From assembly GCA_007745635.1 (NCBI GenBank), contig CP036272.1, positions 3,155,124 to 3,219,123 on the forward strand: 64,000 nt of DNA, read 5' to 3'. This document shows positions 54,192 to 62,919 of the stretch, piece after piece. The number at the start of each line of letters is the position of its first letter. Within the stretch, counting starts at the first letter, position 1. The position numbers and the translations under genes are program-made. The stretch comes from Stieleria bergensis. GTDB taxonomy: Bacteria; Planctomycetota; Planctomycetia; Pirellulales; Pirellulaceae. The notes under the pieces were generated by a model. It searched no databases and was not told where the DNA came from. It worked only from the letters and a program-made list of their open reading frames with translations.

Positions 54192-55358
54192 CTAAACCGT
54201 ACCGATCCGGATCCGCTGAAGCGCTTCAAGGAACGCAGCAATCTCCGTGCGTGTGTTATAGGCTTGCAACGAAACACGAACGAACCAGCGACCGTTCCAT
54301 TCAATGACAGGGACTTCGATGCCGTGACCCAGTAATCTGGACTTTAAGGTTTGAGGATCGAAGTGTGCAGGGTCAATGCTGAGCAAGGCCATCTGCTGAA
54401 ACATTTCATTCGGGTGCACTCTGCCAACACCCGGGATGGTTTCCGCTTGATCAATTAACTCCACTGCAAGCTGGTGGCAGCGTGTGCGAACGGATTTCCA
54501 GTCATTGTCTTTTTGAAATTGGATCGCCGCGGGCACAGTCAAGTACGCAGAAGGGTCGTGGGTGCCAAGCCACTGGTGGTAATCTAGAAAGTCCGAGCCA
54601 CTTTCAAATTGTCGATTCGCCTCGCCCCAGCCCCAACCAACAATCAGTGGTTCGATCAGCGACTGGACGGCGGATTGGGCGTGTAAGAACGCGGATCCTT
54701 TGGGGGCGCCTAACCACTTGTGGCATGTTCCCATGTAGAAATCGGCATCGATTGCCTGCAGATCAACCGATCGTTGTCCCGGTGCGTGTGCCCCATCGAT
54801 GACCGTTAAAATGCCCCTCTGTCGGGCGCGGCGGCAGATTTCGGCCACCGGAAACGTCAGTGCCGTCGGGGAAGAAATGTGGCTGAGGAAAATCACCTTC
54901 GTCCGCTCGCTGACCGCGTCCCAAAAGTCATCGGCAATCTGTTGTTCCTGTTGCACTGGCAGATCAATCGGTTGTTGGACAATTTGGAAACCTCTCCGCT
55001 GGGCCATGAACTGCCAGGCGTTGAGGCAAGAGCCGTACTCGTGGTTAGACGTCAGCACTTCGTCGCCGGGTTCCAATTGAAGCGACCGAGCGATCTCATT
55101 GGTGGCGAAGGTTGGGTTGGGAACGAACACCAAATCTTGGGGCCTGCCGCCGAGGAATTGCGCCAGTTGAGCGCGAGCATCATTCAGCAAGTCAGGCAGC
55201 TCACGTTGCAAAAAGCGTACGGGTTGAGACTCAAGCTGTCGTTGGAGTTTCTGATACTGATCATGAACCACGCGTGGGCAAGCGCCAAAGGAACCGTGGT
55301 TCAGGAAGATCACGTCCGGTTCCAGCAAAAAGTCAGCGGCACTGACCGTTGGTTTCAT
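54192..55358 (-). CDS. Class V aminotransferase, isopenicillin N epimerase-like
   Basis: About 388 residues from ATG 55358 (upstream in-frame codons look non-coding). PLP-binding class V fold: FLNHGSFGACPR, TSNHEYGSCLNAW, DGAHAPGQRSVDL, and the Schiff-base lysine in GTCHKWLGAPKGSAF. WFRVSLQAYNTRTEIAAFLEALQ is the usual C-terminus. Members include isopenicillin N epimerase, cysteine desulfurase-like and selenocysteine lyase-like enzymes; this sequence is nearer the epimerase-like type, where substrate is uncertain. No antibiotic gene is next to it. Confidence 0.88.
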   Translation of the reverse strand: MKPTVSAADFLLEPDVIFLNHGSFGACPRVVHDQYQKLQRQLESQPVRFLQRELPDLLNDARAQLAQFLGGRPQDLVFVPNPTFATNEIARSLQLEPGDEVLTSNHEYGSCLNAWQFMAQRRGFQIVQQPIDLPVQQEQQIADDFWDAVSERTKVIFLSHISSPTALTFPVAEICRRARQRGILTVIDGAHAPGQRSVDLQAIDADFYMGTCHKWLGAPKGSAFLHAQSAVQSLIEPLIVGWGWGEANRQFESGSDFLDYHQWLGTHDPSAYLTVPAAIQFQKDNDWKSVRTRCHQLAVELIDQAETIPGVGRVHPNEMFQQMALLSIDPAHFDPQTLKSRLLGHGIEVPVIEWNGRWFVRVSLQAYNTRTEIAAFLEALQRIRIGTV

Positions 55359-55736
55359 CTCTTCGTTCAATGCATCATTCTCGTGGAGTGTTGTGGATTG
55401 CAGTTCCAGGTTGTCGCGATCGATGGATGAGCACTGACGCCTGGCCATCAGGTCAGCACTGACAGTGTGCCAGGTACAGTGCCAAGCCGCGCTCAACCGT
55501 CTGACGCTGTTCGCTGCCGATGTCGTCACAGGGGCAGGAGTGAGTCTGGGAGGGTGGGCCAGAAGCGTTTGCGGTGCAATGGGCGACAAGCTGACCAAAA
55601 TCGGCGGCCTGTTTGCTCTTTAGATCGATTGAAGACGTTGCGATGAGGCGTGATTGGCTGGCCGCAGCGTGATCAGGGTGCGTTCGCATGATACCGGACG
55701 CGCTGCATCGAATCAGCTGTATCGTCCATGCAGAGT
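55359..55736. other. Intergenic region, nothing recognised
   Basis: 378 bases between the aminotransferase start and the end of the reductase gene. Only chance frames. Confidence 0.4.
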
Positions 55737-56582
55737 TCACCTGAGCGACTGAAAGTAACTCGTCCAGCTCTGGTGTTCCCTGCCAACCACTTGCTTGAAA
55801 TGGCTGGGTTGATTCAATGCACCTTGCTGGATTCCTTGATAGATTCCGGCAATGATGCCCCCGATGAACTCACCCAGTTCGGCAACGCGATCGCGACGAT
55901 AGTCCTCGAAAGTCATTTCACGGTAGGTCAATTCGGTGCCAAAGGTTTGATTGAGGTAGCTGGCGAGTTCGGATTGGCTGATCGCTTGGCCATGCAAGTT
56001 GTACGTCTGGCCATTGTGTTTGGAATTCATCAGTAGTTCCGCATAGGCAGTCGCCAGTTCGCGGCGAGTGGTATAGCCGCACTTGCCGTCGCCAGCACAG
56101 TTATCAATCCCGCCCCGTTGCTTATAGTTTTCCAAGTAATCAACATCTGGTTCGATGTAGATGCCGTTGCGGCCAATCGACCATTCTAAGCCACTGGCTT
56201 TGATGTCTTCTTCGGTCTGACGATTGCTTTGCACAACGGGAGAGAAGCCGGTCCCGGATTCTGCACCTTGGATGCTGGTGTAGACCAGTTGCTTGATGCC
56301 CGCTTCTTTGGCTGCGTTGATCACATTGCGATGTTGCCCGATGCGTTTCTCGGGAGCATCCATGCCGGAGACGATCAGCAACCGATCGACGCCCGACAAT
56401 GAGTCTCGCAGAACTGCCGCGTCGTTGTAGTCTCCAGGGCGGACATCAACGCCGGGAATTTTGACCTTGCGAGGTGTCCTAGCCAGGGCGATCACATGGC
56501 GGGCATCCACGGCTTCGGTCAACGCCTGGACAATGGCAGCGCCTAATTGCCCGCTGGCTGCAGTGACGGCATAAGTTGTCAT
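55737..56582 (-). CDS. NAD(P)-binding reductase, QorB-like
   Basis: A 281-residue atypical short-chain dehydrogenase of the NmrA type. ATG 56582 starts MTTYAVTAASGQLGAAIVQAL, a GxxGxxG-like dinucleotide site. HRNVINAAKEAGIKQLVYTS matches the QorB (YtfG) branch of NADPH:quinone oxidoreductases; YxxxK is absent, as usual in this family. Substrate unknown. Downstream of an upstream in-frame region with no evident protein. Confidence 0.85.
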   Translation of the reverse strand: MTTYAVTAASGQLGAAIVQALTEAVDARHVIALARTPRKVKIPGVDVRPGDYNDAAVLRDSLSGVDRLLIVSGMDAPEKRIGQHRNVINAAKEAGIKQLVYTSIQGAESGTGFSPVVQSNRQTEEDIKASGLEWSIGRNGIYIEPDVDYLENYKQRGGIDNCAGDGKCGYTTRRELATAYAELLMNSKHNGQTYNLHGQAISQSELASYLNQTFGTELTYREMTFEDYRRDRVAELGEFIGGIIAGIYQGIQQGALNQPSHFKQVVGREHQSWTSYFQSLR

Positions 56583-57113
56583 GGTGAAGTCGCTCTTCAA
56601 CGAGTGAATGGGTTGTGCCGAGTCCGCAGAGTTCCAGAAAGGGGACGATGCCTCGGCCTGCACTGGTTCGCCACGGAGCTGAGTTCAGCGTGGGATCCTT
56701 GGATCGTCTCCAACCAGCCGTTGACGCTTGCCTGCTGACGGACCTTGGCAAAGAATGACGGTCGCCGGAGTTGCGTGTCGCAGGGAATTGTCTAAAGTCC
56801 ATGCATCCGCGATCGCACCGCTTGCAAGCGGGCGATTGCATTCGGTCAGACAGGGTGCTCCATCAGTCAGGGCGATCCATCAGTCAGGTCGTTACCGACG
56901 GCTGCAAAGCTGAGACGACTTGGTCAGACCGAATTCCACTATACCGGATTCTCTGAAGGGAGAAAGGTGTTGCGGAAGAAAGCCGGTTGCGAAGAGAAGT
57001 TTGTGGGCGGCGCTGCGGGGGCTTGTGCGTCCACTTGATAGCGCGGCGGTGTGGCTGGGACGCCGCGAAGGGGCGATTGCCGCTGGGGCGGCGTTGGCTT
57101 AGACGGCGTTGGC
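56583..57113. other. Intergenic region with short direct repeats
   Basis: 531 bases without a convincing gene. At its right end a 15-base unit GGCGTTGGCTTAGAC is repeated in tandem (57090-57104 and 57105-57119); the second copy contains the stop of the next gene. CCATCAGTCAGG is repeated near 56868-56890. Confidence 0.5.
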
Positions 57114-58091
57114 TTAGACGGTCGTTTCATGCGGCGCGACGATGTCGATGTCCTCGTCGATAAGCCGAACCCCATGTTCGGCCTCTGGGTCGACCAGGAA
57201 TGTTTTGGGGTACACGAACTGTTGCTTGGTTTTGCCAGCAAACTTACCCGCGTAGCGTACGCCTCGCGCGAGGATTTGTTTGGCGTGGGCAACGACACCA
57301 TCCGGGTTGCTGCTGCGGCTTGGCCAGCCAACGGTACCGTTTAGAAACTCATTTGCCGTGTGCACATTGATTTGCCGTCTGGCACGCGGGTTTTTGTGTT
57401 CGGTCGACAGTGAGACGTTCAGTCCCTCTAGGTTCGTCACTCGGTGCGGCGTCAATTGCGGCCACGTGATGACTTGACCAGGCTGTGCATCGTAGACCAA
57501 GGCGTATTTGTCAAAACTGGTTTCATAGGGGACGTCCTCGGACCATTTTCCTGAGCAGACTTTTTGCATCACTTCGTCGGGAGCGAAGCGTTGGTCGTGC
57601 GGTGGGTAGACCCAAACGCGTTTGCTGCCACGGATGTGCCACAGCATGTTGACCGGCATGTCGACGTGATAGGGAACCCACGCAGAAGGCGATGAAATCA
57701 GCAGGTTCGCGGTCTGATCTTCGGCAATGAAGTTGGGATTTCCGCGTTTGAGTTCGTCGAAGATCTGATTGATCGCCGCAGCATGCTTGGGATGGTGCTG
57801 GAGAACGCGTCGGCAATTGATCCACAACTGTCCAGTGCGAACAAGATCGAGCAACGTTGCCGCGTCGACTTCGTTGCGATCGCCTTCACGCCAGTCAAAG
57901 ACCTCTGGGTTCACACCCATGGTGTTGATGCTGAAGTCCTCTCCAGGATGAGCATCAATTAGGTCGATTAAGGCGTCGTCGGTAAACAGATCGGTCTCGT
58001 GCAAGCGATGGTTGGCCACCACAACCGCTCGTTCGAGCATCGAGAAATCGGAAACTGACCAATCGGCAAGCAGAGCATCGGGGACAGTCAT
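57114..58091 (-). CDS. JmjC/cupin-type oxygenase-like protein
   Basis: A 325-residue soluble protein with a double-stranded beta-helix pattern: WVPYHVDMPVNMLWHIRGSKRVWVYPP (HxD iron-binding motif about residues 139-141) and PQLTPHRVTNLEGLNVSLS (distal His about residue 217). This is the Fe(II)/2-oxoglutarate JmjC-like fold found in bacteria, where substrates are mostly unknown. TAA of the gene lies in the 15-base duplicated unit. A C-terminal basic stretch (AGKFAGKTKQ) follows. Activity is by fold only. Confidence 0.8.
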   Translation of the reverse strand: MTVPDALLADWSVSDFSMLERAVVVANHRLHETDLFTDDALIDLIDAHPGEDFSINTMGVNPEVFDWREGDRNEVDAATLLDLVRTGQLWINCRRVLQHHPKHAAAINQIFDELKRGNPNFIAEDQTANLLISSPSAWVPYHVDMPVNMLWHIRGSKRVWVYPPHDQRFAPDEVMQKVCSGKWSEDVPYETSFDKYALVYDAQPGQVITWPQLTPHRVTNLEGLNVSLSTEHKNPRARRQINVHTANEFLNGTVGWPSRSSNPDGVVAHAKQILARGVRYAGKFAGKTKQQFVYPKTFLVDPEAEHGVRLIDEDIDIVAPHETTV

Positions 58092-58524
58092 GAGAGCGAA
58101 GACGCAAAAGAATGGAATAGGCAGGGGCAGGCATCACGCAGGGCGAGATGATTGAAACATTGGCCATGAATGCCAATCGCACCAAGGAAACCTGGGGAAT
58201 CCATCCAAAAACGAATAGATTCCGTGGTTTTTCAGTGGTTCAACCGGCTCAGCGAGCACTGGTAGAAAGAGGCCCGCCCACGAATTGCTCCCGGCCATAA
58301 CGCCCAGTTGCGAGAGCAGGAAAGCTGGCGGCCTGCAGGTTGGCACCAAGCCTTGATGCAGATACGTCACAAGCGCAGGGTTGCTGATTTGGCAAAGTCT
58401 GCCACGTTGCTGGGCTGCAGAAAACCGCAATCGTTGGGCCATGGCTTTGGTTTTTGTTGCACTGCAACTGTGAAACCATACATTCCGATTTTCTAACTTT
58501 GTTTCTTCTTATAGCGAGTGAGTG
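58092..58524. other. Divergent intergenic region
   Basis: 433 bases between the JmjC-like gene and the small membrane-protein gene. No RNA or repeat was recognised; promoters for both should be here. Confidence 0.35.
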
Positions 58525-58758
58525 ATGGCGTCTCTCTCTTTTTTACTCTTGGCGCGACGTGGTATTGGGCGAGCAATTGGCAATCTGATCGAGGGAGTTT
58601 CGGCAGGCGAAACCTGGGCGATTGCCACCGTCGCTGTGATCGGTTTGGTGATTGTGGGTTTTGTCGCCCTGAAGATCTTCCAGGCCTCGCAAGAGGCCGC
58701 GTACCAGGACGACGATTTTGAACTCACCGCTGAAGAGCAGGAGCTGCTGAATCGATAG
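58525..58758 (+). CDS. Small membrane protein of unknown function
   Basis: A 77-residue protein; ATG 58525 with an overlapping GTG one codon earlier. One strong membrane helix (about residues 30-52: TWAIATVAVIGLVIVGFVA) flanked by a basic N-terminal and an acidic C-terminal end (DDDFELTAEEQELLNR). Probably a genuine small envelope protein, but not recognised as a family. Confidence 0.6.
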   Translation: MASLSFLLLARRGIGRAIGNLIEGVSAGETWAIATVAVIGLVIVGFVALKIFQASQEAAYQDDDFELTAEEQELLNR

Positions 58759-58897
58759 TTTGTTCATGGGACTCAGCCCCACGGTTCAGATTCTGTCAAT
58801 ATTGTCCCCGTCCCGGGGACGCCAGCAAATGGATCGCTCAGCAAGTGGCGGAGCCAACCACAGGATTCACTGGTTGATTCAGCGCATGACAGATCGC

Positions 58898-60406
58898 TCA
58901 CTCTTGATTGGCGAAGGCATACAGGGCCGAATGAGTGCGAACATACAGCACACCCTCGACGACAGCCGGCGACGCATAGACTGATTCGTTCAACCGGTTG
59001 GTGGTCAGGATCTTGGCCCGATCACCGATTTGAACGACGGTGATGTCACCGTTTCCAGCGACACAGTACATTCTGCCATCGCAAATCAGTGGCGAGGCAT
59101 AATGTGTGCCACTGCCCCGCGTGCGAGTTCGAAACAGGCGCTTTTCGGTTGCAACGTCGATCCCCGTCAAAATGCCGCCGTTTTTGACGACATACACGTT
59201 CTTGCCGTCACTCACCGGGCTGGGGACTTCTGGAATGCCGTCACTCGCTAACGTGCGAACCTTTCCTGCTGGAACGAATCCTTCGCTTTCGATAGGAATG
59301 GCTAGCAGGCCGTGAGTTTCATAACCAGCCCGAAACTTCTCCAGTTCCGTAACCGTTCGTTTCCACTCGGATGCGTCGATCTGCTGATCCTTGTTTTTGT
59401 CTGCATGTCGAAAGGAAACGGGAGCGCCGTTAAGTGCCGCTTCGATGCCTTCTGGTCGGTGAAAGATCCAAAGCTTGGGGAATTCCGACTTGTTGATCGT
59501 TTGATCGGAGTCCTGATCATGTTCTTCGATGAGTTCGGCAAAACTGGGGAACGGGGGCCGCAGGTCGGCTTCACCGAGTTTGTTCCACGCCGCCACAACG
59601 ACCTCGTTGCCGACAATCACCGGTGTGCTGGTGGCCGTCGTTGCACACTGAGCGATCCAGAGCTGTTGTCCAGAGTTCACGTCAAAGCACTGTACCGACC
59701 GCGCGGTGTGGCAAATCAAACGCTCGCCGACAATGATCGGGCAACTGGTGCAAGCCATTTCGCCTGTGAATCGTTCCGACTGGGGAACCTTCCACAAGTC
59801 ACTGCCATCCTGTTTACTGACACAGAGCAGGTAATGATCGACGTAGTTGCCTCGATAAAGCACCACTCGATCACCGGCAATCATCGGAGAGGTTGCGTTA
59901 CCGCCAAAAGACTTGGTCATCGGCAGGCGGCGTTCCCACAGCAGTTTGCCAGCATGGTCGAAGCAAACCAATCCGTAGGAACCAAAGTATGCGACGACAC
60001 AGGTGTCATCGCAGCATGGTGAGCTACTGGCTGGATCAAACGCTGGATGTCCCTTTTCGAATTGCTCGACCTTTAGTGGGCGCTGCCAAAGAATGTCGCC
60101 ACTGATTCGGTTGAGGCAGACCACCGAGACGGTCGAATCGTCTTCTTGAGAGGTGGTCAAGAAAATGCGATCGCCAGCCACGCACGGGGAACTATGCCCA
60201 GGGTCGAGGTCCGTTTTCCATTGCACATTGGTTTCGGGACCAAATTTAACGGGGGCGGAGCCGTTGCCGATGCCGTTTGAGTTGTTGCCACGAAACTGAG
60301 GCCAATCTGCATGCGCGAAAAGGCCGGCGCTGCACAGGAATCCGATCAGCAGACATTGAAGAGAGAGGATTGAGCCGCAACGCGGTACTGTGGGAGAATC
60401 GCTCAT
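58898..60406 (-). CDS. PQQ-type beta-propeller protein with inserted EF-hand pair
   Basis: A 502-residue secreted protein (signal peptide about residues 1-33, ending FAHA). WPQFRGNNSNGIG and repeated W-x-P/GDILW and LLWERR phrases are those of PQQ-like eight-bladed propellers. Between blades, two EF-hand loops occur: DQDSDQTINKSE (297-308) and DKNKDQQIDASE (336-347), each with Asp at positions 1 and 5 and Glu at 12. They should bind Ca2+. PQQ-like propellers in planctomycetes can be redox enzymes or structural proteins; PQQ-contact residues are not obvious. ATG overlaps the upstream stop (ATGA, 60403-60406). Third gene of the trio. Confidence 0.9.
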   Translation of the reverse strand: MSDSPTVPRCGSILSLQCLLIGFLCSAGLFAHADWPQFRGNNSNGIGNGSAPVKFGPETNVQWKTDLDPGHSSPCVAGDRIFLTTSQEDDSTVSVVCLNRISGDILWQRPLKVEQFEKGHPAFDPASSSPCCDDTCVVAYFGSYGLVCFDHAGKLLWERRLPMTKSFGGNATSPMIAGDRVVLYRGNYVDHYLLCVSKQDGSDLWKVPQSERFTGEMACTSCPIIVGERLICHTARSVQCFDVNSGQQLWIAQCATTATSTPVIVGNEVVVAAWNKLGEADLRPPFPSFAELIEEHDQDSDQTINKSEFPKLWIFHRPEGIEAALNGAPVSFRHADKNKDQQIDASEWKRTVTELEKFRAGYETHGLLAIPIESEGFVPAGKVRTLASDGIPEVPSPVSDGKNVYVVKNGGILTGIDVATEKRLFRTRTRGSGTHYASPLICDGRMYCVAGNGDITVVQIGDRAKILTTNRLNESVYASPAVVEGVLYVRTHSALYAFANQE

Positions 60407-62919
60407 TGCTGAACCTCGTGTTTCGATTGTAAGTACGCGAGCAGATCTAGAATTTCTTGCTGGGTGAAGGTATCAAGTAACCCCACGGGCATGCTGGAGA
60501 CCTTTGCGATTTGACGATGTTCGATCTCAGCGATTGGGACGACCACTGACTTTTCTGGCTTTAGTAGGTTGGGAATGAGAGTGAGTTGAGTGTCATTCTG
60601 TTCGGTAACCAGTCCGGTCAGAAGACGACCATCGGACAACAAAATTTGTTGGGTTTGAAACTCCTGATGGATTTCAGTCGAAGGGTTGACCATTTGCTGT
60701 AGCAATTTGCTGCCGGTAAAACGTTTGGTGACCTCGGTAAGGTCGGGGCCGTATTTCGATCCTTCGCCAGCGATTGCATGACAGCGACTGCAGGTTGCCT
60801 GTTCAAAGACTCGTTTGCCGGCTTCGATGTCCCGTCCCACCAAGCGTTCGGCAGCATTGCCAAAGTAGTGATGCTGCCATTTCTTGATAAAACGTCGAGG
60901 CTGGTCTGGCGAAGCGGTCTCGGTCGCAACATGGTCAAGGATTTTGACGAACATTTCGCCGTCTCGCTGCCGCTGGGGATGCGACTGGCGGAATTCATTC
61001 CAAAGGCTTCCGATTCGGCTTCGTTTCGGCTCAGGCAACGTTGTCATCTTGGCGTCAACGTATTGTTGATGCGGTTGAGAGAGATAGGATTTGGTCAGAG
61101 TCCTTTGGTCGATTTTGGCCAGCAGCGCCGCGTTGGCCGAGGGGCGATTGACATGGGGGGCGGTCGCCAAGTTGCCAATCTCGTGGGAACCTTGATAGGT
61201 TTTGGGACGCAATCGAATCGAGCCCTCGGTTGGCAAACTCTTTGGCAGCGTGATTTTGATCACTGCTCCCACGCCTCGTTCCATGTGACGTGCAGGACCG
61301 GATGTGCTGGTCCAGACGTTGCCTTCATCATCGAACTCAATTTCACGCGTGTAAGAAACTCGGGTCGGCAAACGGATTTCGGTGAGGGTTTCTGACGTTG
61401 GATCGAAGCGGTTGATGGTGTCGTTGCCGGTGCCGCAAATCCAGACGATGCCCTCTTTATCCACGTTCAATGCATAGGGGATTTGGTTCTCTGCATTGGG
61501 AAGCTCATAGACCGTCCAGATTTCGGTAGATGGATTAAAACTGGCAAACACGCCGGAGCCAAAGCCAGGAACCCAGACCATTCCATCTGGGGCGACATGC
61601 AGTCGTCGTGGGCCTCGGAACGGTGGGTTCCACTCTTTGACGTCACCGTCTTGGGCATTCGGGTCGATGCGGCCAATGCGATTCGCGTTCAGTTTGGAAT
61701 ACCAAATCATGCCGTCCACGGGCGAGTAATCGATGCCGTAGGGTGTCACGCCGCGAGCCTCACCTCGACCGGCTCCGACGGCTTGGCCAGCGCTTAATAA
61801 CTTGTACTCTTTGACGACGTGCGTCTGGGGATGAATGGAGAAGCAGGAGTTTGTGCCAGCGTCTGTGTACCAGATCAGCCCCTGAGGATCTTGGGGATTG
61901 ATGCGCAGCGTGTGCGGATAGTTGCCGCGTCGCTTGGGAGCTTCGGCACTGCTGTGGATTTCAAACTGCTCGGTAGCAATGTCGAAACGCACCATCTGAC
62001 CGCTGGCGCACATCGTGGTCCACAGACTGCCATCGTTGGCGGTTTCAATCGAGTGTGGTGCATAGGTGCGAGCGGGGAATGGATAGGGCGTTTGTTTCCC
62101 TGTTTTGGGATCCAGTGCAATCATGCGGTGTTTGCTAATGTTGACCGCGTAAACTCGACCATCGACGCCGATTTCCAAATCGTGAAAGGAGCCTTCCAAG
62201 GGTTCATCGAGTTCCCACATGGTGATTGTCGCTGCTGCCGAAGCGCCTGTCGGCGGCGGCGGGGGATCAAACGCCGGCCAACGATTGACGGCGTCGTCTT
62301 TGTAGGTCTCCATCAATCGTTGGACGATCGTTGACTGGGTGTGCGGATAGAGTCCGCCAAATCCATCCATTCGCCGAATCATGGTTTGCCAATCGACGGG
62401 TTCTTCGGGCGTGCGAAAGCCAAGTGTCCCGATTTGATGGCAATACGAGCACATCATTTTGAAGTTCAGACGATCGCGTGGGTGTTCGAACGCCAACATG
62501 CTAAACGCGCTATCGGCGGTTCGCTGAAGTTCTAGGTCACGGCCCGTTGCCGGCTCGGATTGAATCTGAATCGCCGGTCCACCAATCTTGACGTCGCTAA
62601 GCCATTGATCGGTCATGCCCATTAAACGAGTGCGTAGACTGTGCGGTACATCTCGCAAGCCTTCGATGGAGAAGCGGCCATTGGGATCGGTAAAGACGGA
62701 GGTCCATTTTCGTTGTTCGGCGTCAATGGCCGAGACCATCACACCGCCAACACCGTTGCCCTCTTTGTCCACCACATGTCCGTCAATTGACTTCTTGGCT
62801 CCGCCCAGTGCAAACGTCGGTGAGGCCGATTGAATCAGCAGCAGGAATGACAACCCGCTGATGACGATCGTTGCGATCGTTTGACAGCACTGTGAACGGT
62901 CGCGAGGTGTGTGAGTCAC
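60403..62919 (-). CDS. Multi-domain propeller protein with two c-type haem motifs
   Basis: An 838-residue secreted protein; GTG start at 62919 (GTGA overlap with the upstream stop, AGGAG seven bases before). Signal peptide about 10-38. A carboxypeptidase-regulatory-like beta domain (IDGHVVDKEGNGVGGVMV) comes first, then a CSYCH haem motif (157-161), a vgb/NHL-like propeller (about 225-560; repeated GxIWY and DGxVWxP phrases), and a C-terminal cytochrome-like domain with CSRCH (710-714) and an MPVGLLDTFTQQEILDLLAY end, typical of planctomycete cytochrome modules. Likely an electron-transfer or carbohydrate-linked oxidase. Middle gene of the trio. Confidence 0.9.
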   Translation of the reverse strand: MTHTPRDRSQCCQTIATIVISGLSFLLLIQSASPTFALGGAKKSIDGHVVDKEGNGVGGVMVSAIDAEQRKWTSVFTDPNGRFSIEGLRDVPHSLRTRLMGMTDQWLSDVKIGGPAIQIQSEPATGRDLELQRTADSAFSMLAFEHPRDRLNFKMMCSYCHQIGTLGFRTPEEPVDWQTMIRRMDGFGGLYPHTQSTIVQRLMETYKDDAVNRWPAFDPPPPPTGASAAATITMWELDEPLEGSFHDLEIGVDGRVYAVNISKHRMIALDPKTGKQTPYPFPARTYAPHSIETANDGSLWTTMCASGQMVRFDIATEQFEIHSSAEAPKRRGNYPHTLRINPQDPQGLIWYTDAGTNSCFSIHPQTHVVKEYKLLSAGQAVGAGRGEARGVTPYGIDYSPVDGMIWYSKLNANRIGRIDPNAQDGDVKEWNPPFRGPRRLHVAPDGMVWVPGFGSGVFASFNPSTEIWTVYELPNAENQIPYALNVDKEGIVWICGTGNDTINRFDPTSETLTEIRLPTRVSYTREIEFDDEGNVWTSTSGPARHMERGVGAVIKITLPKSLPTEGSIRLRPKTYQGSHEIGNLATAPHVNRPSANAALLAKIDQRTLTKSYLSQPHQQYVDAKMTTLPEPKRSRIGSLWNEFRQSHPQRQRDGEMFVKILDHVATETASPDQPRRFIKKWQHHYFGNAAERLVGRDIEAGKRVFEQATCSRCHAIAGEGSKYGPDLTEVTKRFTGSKLLQQMVNPSTEIHQEFQTQQILLSDGRLLTGLVTEQNDTQLTLIPNLLKPEKSVVVPIAEIEHRQIAKVSSMPVGLLDTFTQQEILDLLAYLQSKHEVQQ

